Assembly (NCBI RefSeq): GCF_003315415.1 | Contig: NZ_QNSB01000002.1 | Coordinates: 310,001-374,000, forward strand | Reading direction: 5' to 3' | Length of the DNA: 64,000 nucleotides | DNA from: Brevibacterium sanguinis | GTDB lineage: Bacteria; Actinomycetota; Actinomycetes; Actinomycetales; Brevibacteriaceae | In this document: in pieces, positions 8,697 to 17,792 of the stretch | How positions within the stretch are numbered: position 1 is the first letter of the stretch | Layout of the letters: every line of letters begins with the position of its first letter | Translations under genes and position numbers: made by a program | Notes under the pieces: generated by a model | Database searches by the model: none | Told to the model about the DNA's origin: nothing | The model's input: the letters and a program-made list of their open reading frames with translations, nothing else

Positions 8697-9811
8697 GGAC
8701 GGCGGCTCCCGAGGAAGGCGAGACCGGCGGCCGCGACCATGCCCAGTGCCGCCATGCCGGCGGTGGCGAACATCTGCGGCAGGTCCTTCGTCGGCACCCG
8801 CGGGTCCGGCGGCAGACCGTAGACCTCGGGCTCGTCGAGGAGGAGGAACACAGATCCGATGCCGCCGACCCCGTCGTTCGGGTTGGCGCCGTAGAGCCTG
8901 GCCTCGGTGAGGCCCTTCGCGTGGAGGTCCTCGACGCGGGCGTGGGCCTGGGCGACCATGTCGTCGTGGTCGCCGAACTTGATCGAAGTCGTCGGGCAGG
9001 TCTGCGCGCAGGCCGGGGTCTGCCCGTCGACGAGGCGGTCGTAGCACAGGGTGCACTTGTTCGCGGTGTTCTTGTGGGGGACGTCCATGTCCGTGGCGCT
9101 GCGGTCACGGTCGGTGGGCGTGTTGATAGTCCCGTCGTCACGCCGTTCGATGACCCCGAACGGGCAGCCGGCGACACAGGTTCCGCAGCCGTTGCACACG
9201 TCGTTCTGGACGACGACGGTGTCGAACTCGGTCCGGAACAGCGCGCCGGTGGGGCAGACGTCGAGGCACCCGGCGTGCGTGCAGTGCTTGCACACGTCCG
9301 ATGACATCAGCCAGCGGAAGTCCGGGGTGTCCGGGGGCGTCGTGTCGACGCCGGTGAAGTCGCTGGGATCGCTCGGCTGCAGAGCCCCGGGGGCGAGCAG
9401 GTCGACGTCGAGCTGGGGCGAGCTCGGCAGGTTCGGCGCGGCGCCCTGACCGTCATCGGCGAGCGCTGCCGGTCCGCCGGTCGGCCCGGTCCGGGGTCGC
9501 ACGGTGGGCATGCCGAGGCTGACGAGCCGACGCCCCGACTCCCTGGCCTTCTCGATCCGCTCCTGGTCCTGTTCGATGAACGCGACGTGTCGCCAGGTGT
9601 TCGCGCCGAGGCTGCCGGTGTTGTCGTAGGAGGAGCCGAGCAGCTCGTACGTGCCGTCCTGCGGATTGCGGTTCCATTCCTTGCAGGCGACCTCGCAGGC
9701 CTTGCAGCCGATGCAGATCGAGGTATCGGTGAAGAACCCCTTGCGCTGGTGCGCCGAATGCGCCCAGTGCCCGTCGGCTACGGTGTCGTGTCCGAACGTC
9801 GACGTCGTCAT
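8693..9811 (-). CDS. Formate dehydrogenase iron-sulfur (beta) subunit
   Basis: A 372 aa ferredoxin-like subunit that passes electrons from the molybdenum or tungsten enzyme to the membrane subunit. Four cysteine clusters for 4Fe-4S centres are visible: CIGCKACEVAC (33-43), CKHCTHAGCLDVCP, CNGCGTCVAGCP and CTLCYDRLV...CAQTCP. A C-terminal hydrophobic segment (QMFATAGMAALGMVAAAGLAFL) could anchor it in the membrane. An insertion of about 60 residues between clusters one and two (PRTGPTGG...DTPDF) is Pro/Asp rich. It overlaps fdhA upstream (ATGA) and the NrfD subunit downstream by four bases each. Confidence 0.93.
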   Translation of the reverse strand: MTTSTFGHDTVADGHWAHSAHQRKGFFTDTSICIGCKACEVACKEWNRNPQDGTYELLGSSYDNTGSLGANTWRHVAFIEQDQERIEKARESGRRLVSLGMPTVRPRTGPTGGPAALADDGQGAAPNLPSSPQLDVDLLAPGALQPSDPSDFTGVDTTPPDTPDFRWLMSSDVCKHCTHAGCLDVCPTGALFRTEFDTVVVQNDVCNGCGTCVAGCPFGVIERRDDGTINTPTDRDRSATDMDVPHKNTANKCTLCYDRLVDGQTPACAQTCPTTSIKFGDHDDMVAQAHARVEDLHAKGLTEARLYGANPNDGVGGIGSVFLLLDEPEVYGLPPDPRVPTKDLPQMFATAGMAALGMVAAAGLAFLGSRRP

Positions 9812-12800
9812 CGGTCCTCCTCGTCCTTGTCTGCTCTGTCCCCGGCCCGCCGGCCCGGCTTGATGTCCACCCGTCCGGTCCGGTCGTCGGCACTGGCCCG
9901 ACCGGTGTCGTCAGCGCCCTCACCGTCGTCGTCGCGGTCGGTGCCCGCCTCGCCGGTGTCGGCGCCGCCGTCGGCCGAGGCCTCTCCCGCCATCGGCGGC
10001 CGCGATTCCGCGGTCTCGGCGTCCCAGCTGCCCTCCGGCCCGGCGGACCCGTCGTCATCGGAACCGGCGACGCCGGCGTCGGGCGGTGCGGCGCCGTCAC
10101 GGGCCTCGCCGTCCCCGCCGTACGTGCGCGCGGGCTCCGTGCCGACGGCCGAGTGCCCCTCCCTGCCGACGTGCCCGCCCGAGTCGGAGTCGGAGTGCGC
10201 CGCCGCCGAGGCGGCCACGACGTCCTCCGGAACCGTGACCTGCCGGTTCCCCGACTCGGTCGTCAGTCCGGCATTGGCCTGGAACTTCTCGACGAAGTCG
10301 ACGAGGTCGACACCGCGGGGGCGCCGGCCAGGCAGGACCGCACCCGCGACGTACTTGCTGTTCTGAATGAACACGTTCGGATCCATCGTCACGCCGAGGA
10401 GGTCGTTGGCCGAGTCCCCCTCGATGACGGCGTTGCCGCCGACTCCCCAGTGATACGGCAGGCCGACCTGATGGACTGTCCGACCGCCGATCGTCAGCGG
10501 GGTCATCCTGTTCGTCACGAGCACGCGCGCCTCGATCGCCGAGCGCGGGGACACGAGCGTGGCCCAGCCGTACGGTTCGAGGCCCAGCTCCTCGGCAAGC
10601 TCCGGGGAGACCTCGCAGAACATCTCCGGCTGCAGCTCCGACAGGTACGGCAGCCAGCGCGACATGCCGCCCGCCGTGTGGTGCTCGGTGAGCCGGTAGG
10701 TCGTGAACACGTAGGGGTAGACCTCGGAGCCCGGGTAGCCGGCGCCGGGGGCGGACAGGTTGTCCTCCCGCTTCATCGTCAGCCGGGTCGGGCTGTTCTG
10801 CTGCGCATAGAGGGGGTTGCCCACCGTGGACTCCTGCGGCTCGTAATGCGCCGGCAGCGGTCCGTCGACCATGCCGCTGGGCGCGAACAGCCACCCCTTG
10901 CCGTCGGCCTGCATGATGAAGGGATCATCCCCGCCGAGGTGGCTCGGCCCGCCGTGCGGTTCGTCGAAGCGGGCGCTCGGCTCCCGGTCGATCGGGAAGT
11001 CGGGAACGTCGTCGCCGGACCAGCGCCCGGCCGTCTCGTCCCACCACACGAGCCGCTTGCGCTCCGACCACGGCTTGCCGTCGGGGTCGGCGGAGGCACG
11101 GTTGTAGAGGATGCGCCGGTTCGCCGGCCATGCCCACGCCCATTCCGAGGCCATCTCGTCCTGCTCGGAGCCGGGCTTGCGCCGGGCCGCCATGTTCACC
11201 CCGCCGGCGTAGACGCCGGCGTAGATCCAGCAACCGCCGAGGGTCGTGCCGTCGTCGGTCATCTCCGCGAACGAGTTCAGCGGCTGTCCGTGCTTCTCCC
11301 CGCCGACGTGGTAGCCGTTGATCTCAGCGAGCACCGCCTCGGCGTCGACGTCACCCTCCGCATCGCGAGGGTAGTCCCATGTGAGGTCGAGGAGCGGCCG
11401 GTCCCGGGGGTCGTCGGAGTCCGCGAGCTTCTCCCGGATCCGCTCCCCGAGCTCGTAGAAGAAGTCGAGTTCGCTCTGGGCGTCGCCCGGCGGGTCGACC
11501 GCCTTGAACCGCCATTGGACCAGGCGCTGGGTCTGGGTGAAGGTGCCGGCCTTCTCCGTGTGGTTGGCGGCGGGGAGGAAGAACACCTCGGTGTCGATGT
11601 CCTCGGGGCGCATCTCGCCCGTGGCGATCTCCGGGCCGTCCTTCCACCAGGTGGCGGATTCGATGAGATTGAAGTCGCGCACGACGAGCCACTTGAGGTG
11701 GCTCATCGCCATCCGCTGCATCTTGCCGTTGGCCGATCCCACCGCCGGGTTCTGGCCGAGAAGGAAGTAGCCGTCGACGCCGTCCTCGAGCATCCGCACC
11801 TGCGTCTGGTACGTCCCGTGGGCGCCGGTCAGCCGGGGCAGGTAGTCGTACGCCCAGTTGTTGTCCGCCGTCGCCGCATTGCCCCACCACGCCTTGAGCA
11901 GATTCACCGCGTACGCGCGGCCGTTGGCCCAGAATCCGCGGTGGGTCTCGGGCGTGCCGACGGCGGCGATGAAGTCGTCGAAGGTGTCGTGGACTCCGGC
12001 CCGGGGCATCGGCAGATAGCCCGGGAGCAGGTTGAACAGGGTCGGGATGTCGGTCGAGCCCTGGATCGTCGCATGACCGCGCAGGGCCATGATGCCCCCG
12101 CCCGGCCGTCCCATGTTGCCGAGCAGCAGCTGGAGGATCGACGCCGTGCGGATGAACTGGGCGCCGAGCGAGTGCTGGGTCCAGCCCACGGCGTAGGCGA
12201 AGCAGGTCGTGCGCTCCCGGCCCGAGTTCGTCGTGATCGACTCGAGCAGGTACTCGAAGTCCTCGGGCGCGATGCCGCAGTTCTCGGCCACCATCTCGGG
12301 GGTGTAGCGGGAGTAGTGGCGCTTGAGGATCTGGAACACGCAGCGCGGGTCGCTCAGCGTCTCGTCGCGGATGGCCACACCCGCCTCGTCGGTCTCATAC
12401 GCCCAGGTCGAGTTGTCGTACGTGTTGGTCTCGGGGTCGAAGCCCGAGAACAGTCCGTCGAGGTCCTCGGTGTCCCGGTAGCCGGCATCGATGAGGTTCG
12501 AGGCGTTCGTGTACGCCCGGACGTACTCGTCGAAGTGCAGGCCGTCGGAGAGGATCCGGTTGATGAGCGCGCCGAGGAGCACGATGTCCGAGCCCGCCCG
12601 GATCGGGACGTGCTTGTCCGCGATCGCCGAGGTGCGGGTGAACCGGGGATCGACGTGGATGACCCGGGCGCCCCGAGCCTTGGCCTCGGTCACCCACTGG
12701 AAGCCCACCGGGTGGCACTCGGCCATGTTGGAACCCTGGATGACGATGCAGTCCGCGTTCGCCATGTCCTGGAGCGGTTGGGTGGCGCCGCCTCGCCCGA

Positions 12801-13401
12801 ACGAGGTTCCCAGACTGGGAACCGTGGCGGAGTGTCAAATACGCGCCTGGTTCTCGATCTGTATCGCCCCGGCCGCGGTGAACAGCTTCTTGGCGAGGTA
12901 GTTCTCCTCGTTGTCGATGGTCGCCCCGCCGAGGCTGGCGATGCCCATCGTCCGCCGCAGCGGGTGGCCCTTGTCGTCGAAGTCCTCCCAGTGGTTGCGG
13001 CGGGCTTCGAGGAAGCGGTCGGCGATCATGTCGATCGCGGTGGGCAGGTCGAGCTTCTGCCAGTCCTTCGCCTTCGGGGCGCGGTAGAGGACCTCGGTCT
13101 GGCGTCCGGGAGCATTGACGAGCTGCTCGCTGGCGGCGCCCTTGGGGCACAGCCGGCCACGGGAGATCGGGGAGTCGGGGTCGCCTTCGATCTGGACGAC
13201 CTTGTCGTCCTTGACGAAGATCCTCTGCCCGCAGCCCACGGCGCAGTACGGGCAGACGGACTGGACGACCTTGTCCGCGGTCGTCGTCCGCGGCGCGATC
13301 CCGCGGGTCCGCTCGGACACGACCGATTCGCCCCGCCCCGACTTGTCGGAGGTGCGCAGCTGCCGGATCACCGGCCATTCGAGCAAGCTGAACCGACCCA
13401 T
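9808..13401 (-). CDS. Selenocysteine-containing formate dehydrogenase, catalytic (alpha) subunit; UGA at 12835-12837 read as Sec189
   Basis: A 1197 aa molybdopterin oxidoreductase oxidising formate to CO2. Cys50, Cys53, Cys57 and Cys85 (CPYCAVGC...LCPKG) bind a 4Fe-4S cluster. The frame stops at TGA 12835-12837 and continues without shift; the surrounding ENQARI-U-HSATVPSLG matches the metal-binding Sec/Cys site of formate dehydrogenases. A SECIS-like hairpin follows at 12805-12823. The start is ATG 13401 with TATGGT six bases upstream and no Shine-Dalgarno. No twin-arginine signal is visible. The final 130 or so residues are a low-complexity Asp/Gly/Ala-rich tail unlike the compact family C-terminus. 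Molybdenum cofactor genes and fdhD are not in the window. Confidence 0.95.
12805..12823 (-). promoter_or_regulatory. SECIS-like hairpin in fdhA mRNA
   Basis: On the coding strand GGTTCCCA-GTC-TGGGAACC forms a perfect 8 bp stem with a three-base loop, its stem starting 11 bases after the UGA. Bacterial SECIS hairpins lie just downstream of the Sec codon and are bound by the SelB C-terminal domain. The pairing is too regular for chance in a conserved coding segment, although bulged bases seen in E. coli SECIS elements are absent. Confidence 0.75.
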
Positions 13402-13407
13402 GAGCAC

Positions 13408-13413
13408 ACCATA
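13408..13413 (-). promoter_or_regulatory. -10 element of leaderless fdhA promoter
   Basis: TATGGT on the minus strand, six bases before the fdhA ATG. It matches the TANNNT pattern found before many genes in this window. Confidence 0.5.
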
Positions 13414-13650
13414 GCGAATCGGCAGGGCCGACGATAGTGAAGCAGACCTCACTCCTCGTCGTGTCCCTCTCCGCTCGTCCGTCCGCGGCGGTGGGGACGG
13501 TCGCCGAGGTGACCGACTGCCCCTGCAGTCGCCGGCACTCGGTATGGTCGGATGAGGTTTCCACCGTCGTCGGGTGAGGAGCAGGCCCGGCAGACGGTCC
13601 TGCTCCCGATCCGACCGCGATCCCGACGCCCCACCTCGATGGAGAGACAC

Positions 13651-14982
13651 ATGAGCGAGAACACGACAGCCTCGGCGCTCGAATACGATGCGACCCAGGA
13701 ACTCAGCGTCAAGGACGCCAACAAGGTCGCCGTCGGGGCCCTGATCGGCACCGCGCTCGAATGGTACGACTTCTTCCTGTTCAGCGCCGCCGCCGCGCTG
13801 ATCTTCAATGTCCAGTACTTCACCAGCGAGAATGCGACCGCCGCCGCGCTCGCGTCGTTCGCGACGTTCGGCGTGGGCCTGGCGGCGCGGCCGATCGGAG
13901 GCATCATCTTCGGGCGGATGGGCGATCGGATCGGACGGCGCCGGGTGCTCATGGTCACGATCGTCGGCATCGGGGTCGTCACGGGACTCATCGGCATGCT
14001 CCCGACGTACGCGGCGATCGGATTCGCCGCCCCGGTCCTGCTCGTGCTCCTGCGGATCCTCCAGGGCCTGTTCGTCGGCGGCGAGTGGTCGGGGGCGATG
14101 ACGATCGTCGTCGAGAACGCCCCGCTGCACCTGCGGGCCCGCTACGCCGCGATCCCCCAGATCGGCTCCCCGATCGGCACGATCCTGTCCTCGGGCGGGT
14201 TCTTCGTCATGACGCTCCTGTTCTCGCAGGAGAGCTTCGACTCCTGGGGCTGGAGGATCCCGTTCCTCGTCGCCCTTCCGCTGCTGCTCGTCGCGGTCTG
14301 GATCCGCAGCCGCCTCGAGGAGTCCCCGGTCTTCAGGCAGCTCGAGGAATCCGGCGAGGTCTCCCAGAGCCCGGTCCGGACGACTCTGCGCGAGAGCTGG
14401 AGGCAGATCGTCGTCGGCATGGCCGCAGCCCTGCTCGGCGTCGGCGGGTTCTACCTCGTCACCGCCTTCTGCGTCTGGTACGGCGTCAACATCCTCGGCT
14501 ACGACGACTCGCTGCTCCTGCTCGGCAGCATGATCGCCGCGGCGATCGAGATCGCCGTCCTCGTCTGGGGCGGGATCCTCGGCACCAAGTACGGTGCGAG
14601 CCGGGTGATCCTCTGGGGCGGGGTCGCCTCGGCGGTTCTCGCCGTACCTTCGTTCCTCCTCTTCTCCTCCGACCAGCCGGTCCTCATCGTGGCCGCCATG
14701 GTGCTCGCGGTCTCGACGCTGTCGTTGCCGTACGCGGCCTCGGGGACGGTCCTCACCGGCCTCTTCCCCGCCGCGACGAGGTACACCGGAGTGGGGATGG
14801 CGCAGAACGCCGCAGGAATGCTCTCCGGGTTCATCCCCCTGCTCGCCACCGGCTTCGTCTCCTCGGCGGGAGGTCACTGGTGGCCGGCGGCCGCGATGCT
14901 CGCCGCTCTGTCGCTGTTCACGGCCTATGCCGGCGCTGTCGCTCCGCGGCTGAGCGTGAGTCTGCCCGGCTTCCGGCACTGA
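13651..14982 (+). CDS. MFS transporter, metabolite:H+ symporter (MHS) type
   Basis: A 443 aa, 12-segment carrier. ALIGTALEWYDFFLFSAAAAL in the first membrane segment and GRMGDRIGRRRVL after the second are typical of the MHS family (ShiA/ProP/KgtP relatives), which import organic acids, betaine or shikimate with protons. RLEESPVF after segment six also fits. The start at 13651 has GGAGAG five bases upstream; longer in-frame starts add Arg-rich residues. Divergent from the formate dehydrogenase operon with 249 bp between starts; whether it belongs with that function is unknown. Substrate not predictable. Confidence 0.9.
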   Translation: MSENTTASALEYDATQELSVKDANKVAVGALIGTALEWYDFFLFSAAAALIFNVQYFTSENATAAALASFATFGVGLAARPIGGIIFGRMGDRIGRRRVLMVTIVGIGVVTGLIGMLPTYAAIGFAAPVLLVLLRILQGLFVGGEWSGAMTIVVENAPLHLRARYAAIPQIGSPIGTILSSGGFFVMTLLFSQESFDSWGWRIPFLVALPLLLVAVWIRSRLEESPVFRQLEESGEVSQSPVRTTLRESWRQIVVGMAAALLGVGGFYLVTAFCVWYGVNILGYDDSLLLLGSMIAAAIEIAVLVWGGILGTKYGASRVILWGGVASAVLAVPSFLLFSSDQPVLIVAAMVLAVSTLSLPYAASGTVLTGLFPAATRYTGVGMAQNAAGMLSGFIPLLATGFVSSAGGHWWPAAAMLAALSLFTAYAGAVAPRLSVSLPGFRH

Positions 14983-15041
14983 GGCACCGGAACGGGTGGG
15001 CGACGGCGGAGAACTCTTGCCCGCGGACTACGCCTGGGTGT

Positions 15042-15047
15042 TAGCCT
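15042..15047 (+). promoter_or_regulatory. -10 element of leaderless promoter for the 79 aa gene
   Basis: TAGCCT seven bases before ATG 15055, with TTGCCC at 15017-15022 as a possible -35 (19 bp spacer). There is no Shine-Dalgarno. Confidence 0.5.
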
Positions 15048-15054
15048 CACTGTC

Positions 15055-15294
15055 ATGGTGACTTGTCGACTGCTCGGACACCGGCTCCGTTTCCGTTCCG
15101 AAGGCCGCACGATGGTCTGGGAATGCGAGCGCGGCTGTGGCACCTCGGGGAGCAAGACGTATCCCTCACCCGAGCATGCCACCCGGTACTCCGCGGCCCT
15201 CGACCGCGACGACTCCGAATCCCTCGGACGCCGTGCACCGTTGATCGGGCTGTTGCCCCTGCGCCTGTGGCGGAAGTACCGAGACCGCCGCTAG
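15055..15294 (+). CDS. Small cysteine-containing protein, DUF1660-like
   Basis: A 79 aa protein with MVTCRLLGHRLRF and MVWECERGCG: three cysteines and a histidine in the first 30 residues suggest a small zinc-binding fold, resembling short DUF1660-type proteins often seen in phage and actinobacterial genomes. The basic C-terminus is LRLWRKYRDRR. It is preceded by a leaderless-type promoter and followed 34 bp later by an MFS gene on the same strand. The function is unknown. Composition and promoter make a real gene likely. Confidence 0.65.
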   Translation: MVTCRLLGHRLRFRSEGRTMVWECERGCGTSGSKTYPSPEHATRYSAALDRDDSESLGRRAPLIGLLPLRLWRKYRDRR

Positions 15295-15328
15295 GCCCGG
15301 GGCCGGCGTACGACTGGGAGGGTGAGCG

Positions 15329-16843
15329 ATGGCACAAGGAGAACTCGGCACCATCACGACGAAGGTGCCGGCCCGACTCGACCGGCTGCCGTGGACGAAG
15401 TTCCACTGGCGGGTGATCATCGGCCTGGGAACGGTGTGGATCCTCGACGGCCTCGAGGTGACCATGGTCGGCAGCGTCGCCGCGCGGCTGACGGAAGAGG
15501 GCAGCGGGATCGAGCTCACCGCCGGTCACATCGGGATCGCGGCGGCCGTCTACATCCTCGGCGCCTGTCTCGGGGCGCTGTTCTTCGGCCAGCTCACCGA
15601 CCGCTTCGGCCGCAAGAAGCTCTTCATCCTCACCCTGGCCGTCTACGTCATCGCGACCGTCGCGACGGCGTTCTCCTTCTCACCGTGGTACTTCTACCTC
15701 GCCCGGTTCGTCACCGGCGCCGGCATCGGCGGTGAGTACGCGGCGATCAACTCCGCCATCGACGAGCTCATCCCCGCGCGGGTCCGCGGTCGGGTCGACC
15801 TGGTCATCAACGGCTCCTACTGGCTGGGCGCCGCCGGCGGTTCGGCACTCGCCCTCCTCCTGCTCAACGAGGACCTCTTCGCCAAGGACCTCGGCTGGCG
15901 GCTGGCCTTCGGGCTCGGCGCCGTCCTCGGCCTGCTCATCTTCATCGTCCGCCGGCACGTCCCGGAGAGCCCGCGCTGGCTGTTCATCCACGGCCGGGAG
16001 GACGAGGCCGAGGAGATCATCGACGCCATCGAGCGTGAGGTCAAGGAGGAGTCGGGTGAGCACCACCTCGAGGACGTCGACGACAAGGACTCCCTGACCA
16101 TCCATCAGCGGCACACCATCCCGTTCCGGGAGATCGCCAAGGTCGCGTTCACGAAGTACCCGAAGCGGGCGATCCTGTGCCTGGCCCTGTTCGTCGGGCA
16201 GGCGTTCCTCTACAACGGGATCACGTTCAACCTCGGCACGCTGATGACCGGGTTCTTCGACGTCGGTGCGGATGTCGTGCCCGTGTTCCTCGTCCTCTGG
16301 GCGATCTCGAACTTCCTCGGACCGGTCATCCTCGGACCCCTGTTCGACTCCATCGGGCGCAAACCCATGATCGCGACGAGCTACCTCGGATCGGCCGCGG
16401 TCGCCGTGATCCTCGCACTGATCCTCACGGGAAGCGACAACGAATGGCTGTTCCTCGGCGTGCTCATGGTCTGCTTCTTCCTCGCCTCCTCGGGAGCCAG
16501 CTCGGCCTACCTCACCGTCAGCGAGATCTTCCCGATGGAGACCCGCGCCATGGCCATCGCGTTCTTCTACGCGATCGGAACGGGGCTCGGCGGAATCATC
16601 GGGCCCCTCCTGTTCGGCCGGTTCATCGAATCCGGCGACATCGGGCTCGTGGCGCTCGGGTTCTATGTCAGCGCCGGAGTCATGGCGCTGGGCGGAGTGT
16701 GCGAGCTGATCTTCGGAGTCAAGGCCGAGCGAGCGAACCTCGAGGACATCGCCCAGCCCCTGACGGCAGGCGAGCGCGACGCCTCGGCGGCAGGGCCCGG
16801 CCGTTCGCCGGGAGGACCCGCGGGTTCCGCGCGGGAGAAGTGA
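15329..16843 (+). CDS. MFS transporter, sugar porter/aromatic acid symporter type
   Basis: A 504 aa carrier with 12 predicted membrane segments. GQLTDRFGRKKLF lies after segment two, and VPESPRWLF after segment six is the PESPRWL signature of the sugar porter branch, as are DSIGRKPMI in the second half and the central cytoplasmic loop (about 215-265, Glu/Asp rich). The C-terminus (about 475-504) is a disordered Gly/Pro tail. AAGGAG lies about 12 bases before ATG 15329 (partly GATGGCACAAGGAG overlap), so the initiation signal is weak. Substrate unknown; candidates are sugars, inositol or aromatic acids. Confidence 0.9.
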   Translation: MAQGELGTITTKVPARLDRLPWTKFHWRVIIGLGTVWILDGLEVTMVGSVAARLTEEGSGIELTAGHIGIAAAVYILGACLGALFFGQLTDRFGRKKLFILTLAVYVIATVATAFSFSPWYFYLARFVTGAGIGGEYAAINSAIDELIPARVRGRVDLVINGSYWLGAAGGSALALLLLNEDLFAKDLGWRLAFGLGAVLGLLIFIVRRHVPESPRWLFIHGREDEAEEIIDAIEREVKEESGEHHLEDVDDKDSLTIHQRHTIPFREIAKVAFTKYPKRAILCLALFVGQAFLYNGITFNLGTLMTGFFDVGADVVPVFLVLWAISNFLGPVILGPLFDSIGRKPMIATSYLGSAAVAVILALILTGSDNEWLFLGVLMVCFFLASSGASSAYLTVSEIFPMETRAMAIAFFYAIGTGLGGIIGPLLFGRFIESGDIGLVALGFYVSAGVMALGGVCELIFGVKAERANLEDIAQPLTAGERDASAAGPGRSPGGPAGSAREK

Positions 16844-16853
16844 GCGGCCCCGC

Positions 16854-16871
16854 TCCCCGGGCGCCCGGGGA
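16854..16871. terminator. Possible bidirectional terminator
   Basis: A perfect 18 bp palindrome (TCCCCGGGC/GCCCGGGGA) in the 87 bp between two convergent genes. Folding would leave a four-base loop. No T-run follows on either side, so it is a GC-rich actinobacterial type at best. Confidence 0.4.
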
Positions 16872-16930
16872 ACTCGGGCGGTCGGGCCGGAGGTTCGGTC
16901 AGGGAGTCCGGCCCGGGGACGTGAGCGCCC

Positions 16931-17680
16931 TCAGCTGCGGTCGGCCGCCGGCAGCTGCCGGACATCGGCGGCGATGAGGGTCCCGAGCACCGAGGTGAGG
17001 GCCCCGGCGAGGACCAGGGCGGCGAGCACGACGATCTGGAACTGCGCGGCCTCCACCGGAGACGCCCCTCCGAAGAGCGCCCCGACGAAGGCGCCGGGCA
17101 GGGTCACCAGCCCGGTGCTCTTCGTCTGGTCGAGGTTGGGGATGAGAGCCTCCCTGATCGCGTCCTGCCGCTGACGGGCGACGGCTCGCCTGGGCCTCGC
17201 TCCCAGGGACAGCCAGGCCTCGACCTCACCGGTGCTCGCCTCGATGTTCGCGGCGAACCGGCGGATGGTCAGGGTCGCGATCGTCATCGAGTTCCCGATG
17301 ACGATGCCGGCGACCGCGATGACCTTCTCATACGTTCCGTCGACGAGCCCGAAGGCGAAGACGAGGGAGATCGTCACCGCCGCACCGACGAGGACCCCGA
17401 TGACCGCTCCGCGCGGACCGTGCCGCAGCGCCCTGGCGCGGCGGAACGACGTCGCCGAGGCGGTGGTGAGCATGAGCGCGACGAAGGCGACGACCGTCCA
17501 CCACGTCGTCAGCGCTCCCTGCAGCAGGAGGGCGACGAGCCCGAGCTGCACCACGGCTCGCACGACGGCGATGGCGGGCAGCCAGCCCAGTCCCGCCTCG
17601 GCGGTCCTGAGGACGACCATCGCACCGCCGACGATGACGGCGATTCCCAGGAGGAAGAGGGACAGCTCCGCGATCGACAC
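16931..17680 (-). CDS. FetB/UPF0014 family ABC-type permease
   Basis: A 249 aa membrane protein of about seven segments. LPGAFVGALFGGASPVEAAQ near residue 205 is the conserved block of the FetB (YbbM) family, which in E. coli forms an iron exporter with the ATPase FetA. IVIGNSMTIATLTIRRF and the EVEAWLSLGA block in the middle are also family features. No FetA-like ATPase gene is adjacent, so the permease appears orphaned within this window. Convergent with the upstream MFS gene. Confidence 0.8.
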   Translation of the reverse strand: MSIAELSLFLLGIAVIVGGAMVVLRTAEAGLGWLPAIAVVRAVVQLGLVALLLQGALTTWWTVVAFVALMLTTASATSFRRARALRHGPRGAVIGVLVGAAVTISLVFAFGLVDGTYEKVIAVAGIVIGNSMTIATLTIRRFAANIEASTGEVEAWLSLGARPRRAVARQRQDAIREALIPNLDQTKSTGLVTLPGAFVGALFGGASPVEAAQFQIVVLAALVLAGALTSVLGTLIAADVRQLPAADRS

Positions 17681-17792
17681 GTCTCTCAGTCTAGATCCGC
17701 GGGCGGTCCGGCACGGGTTCGTGAGACGGCTCCGGGGATGATTGAATCAGCTGAGCCAGGCATGGGCGCGGGACTCAGGAAGGGGCACGGGC

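Noticed and set aside
12805..12823. The palindrome as a transcription terminator inside fdhA
   Set aside because: It lies within conserved coding sequence at the distance expected for a SECIS, and transcription must pass it to express the operon.
12835..12837. fdhA as a pseudogene broken by a stop codon
   Set aside because: The frame continues intact, the stop falls at the catalytic Sec position, a SECIS-like hairpin follows, and the full Sec machinery is nearby.
10153..13437. A 1094-codon open frame antisense to fdhA
   Set aside because: Composition is Arg/Val/Gly/Asp/His rich with no domain and it mirrors the codon pattern of fdhA, including across the Sec codon. High GC leaves antisense frames open.
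13449..13550. A short gene between fdhA and the MHS transporter
   Set aside because: Frames are Arg/Ser rich with no start signal; the region is better read as two divergent promoters.
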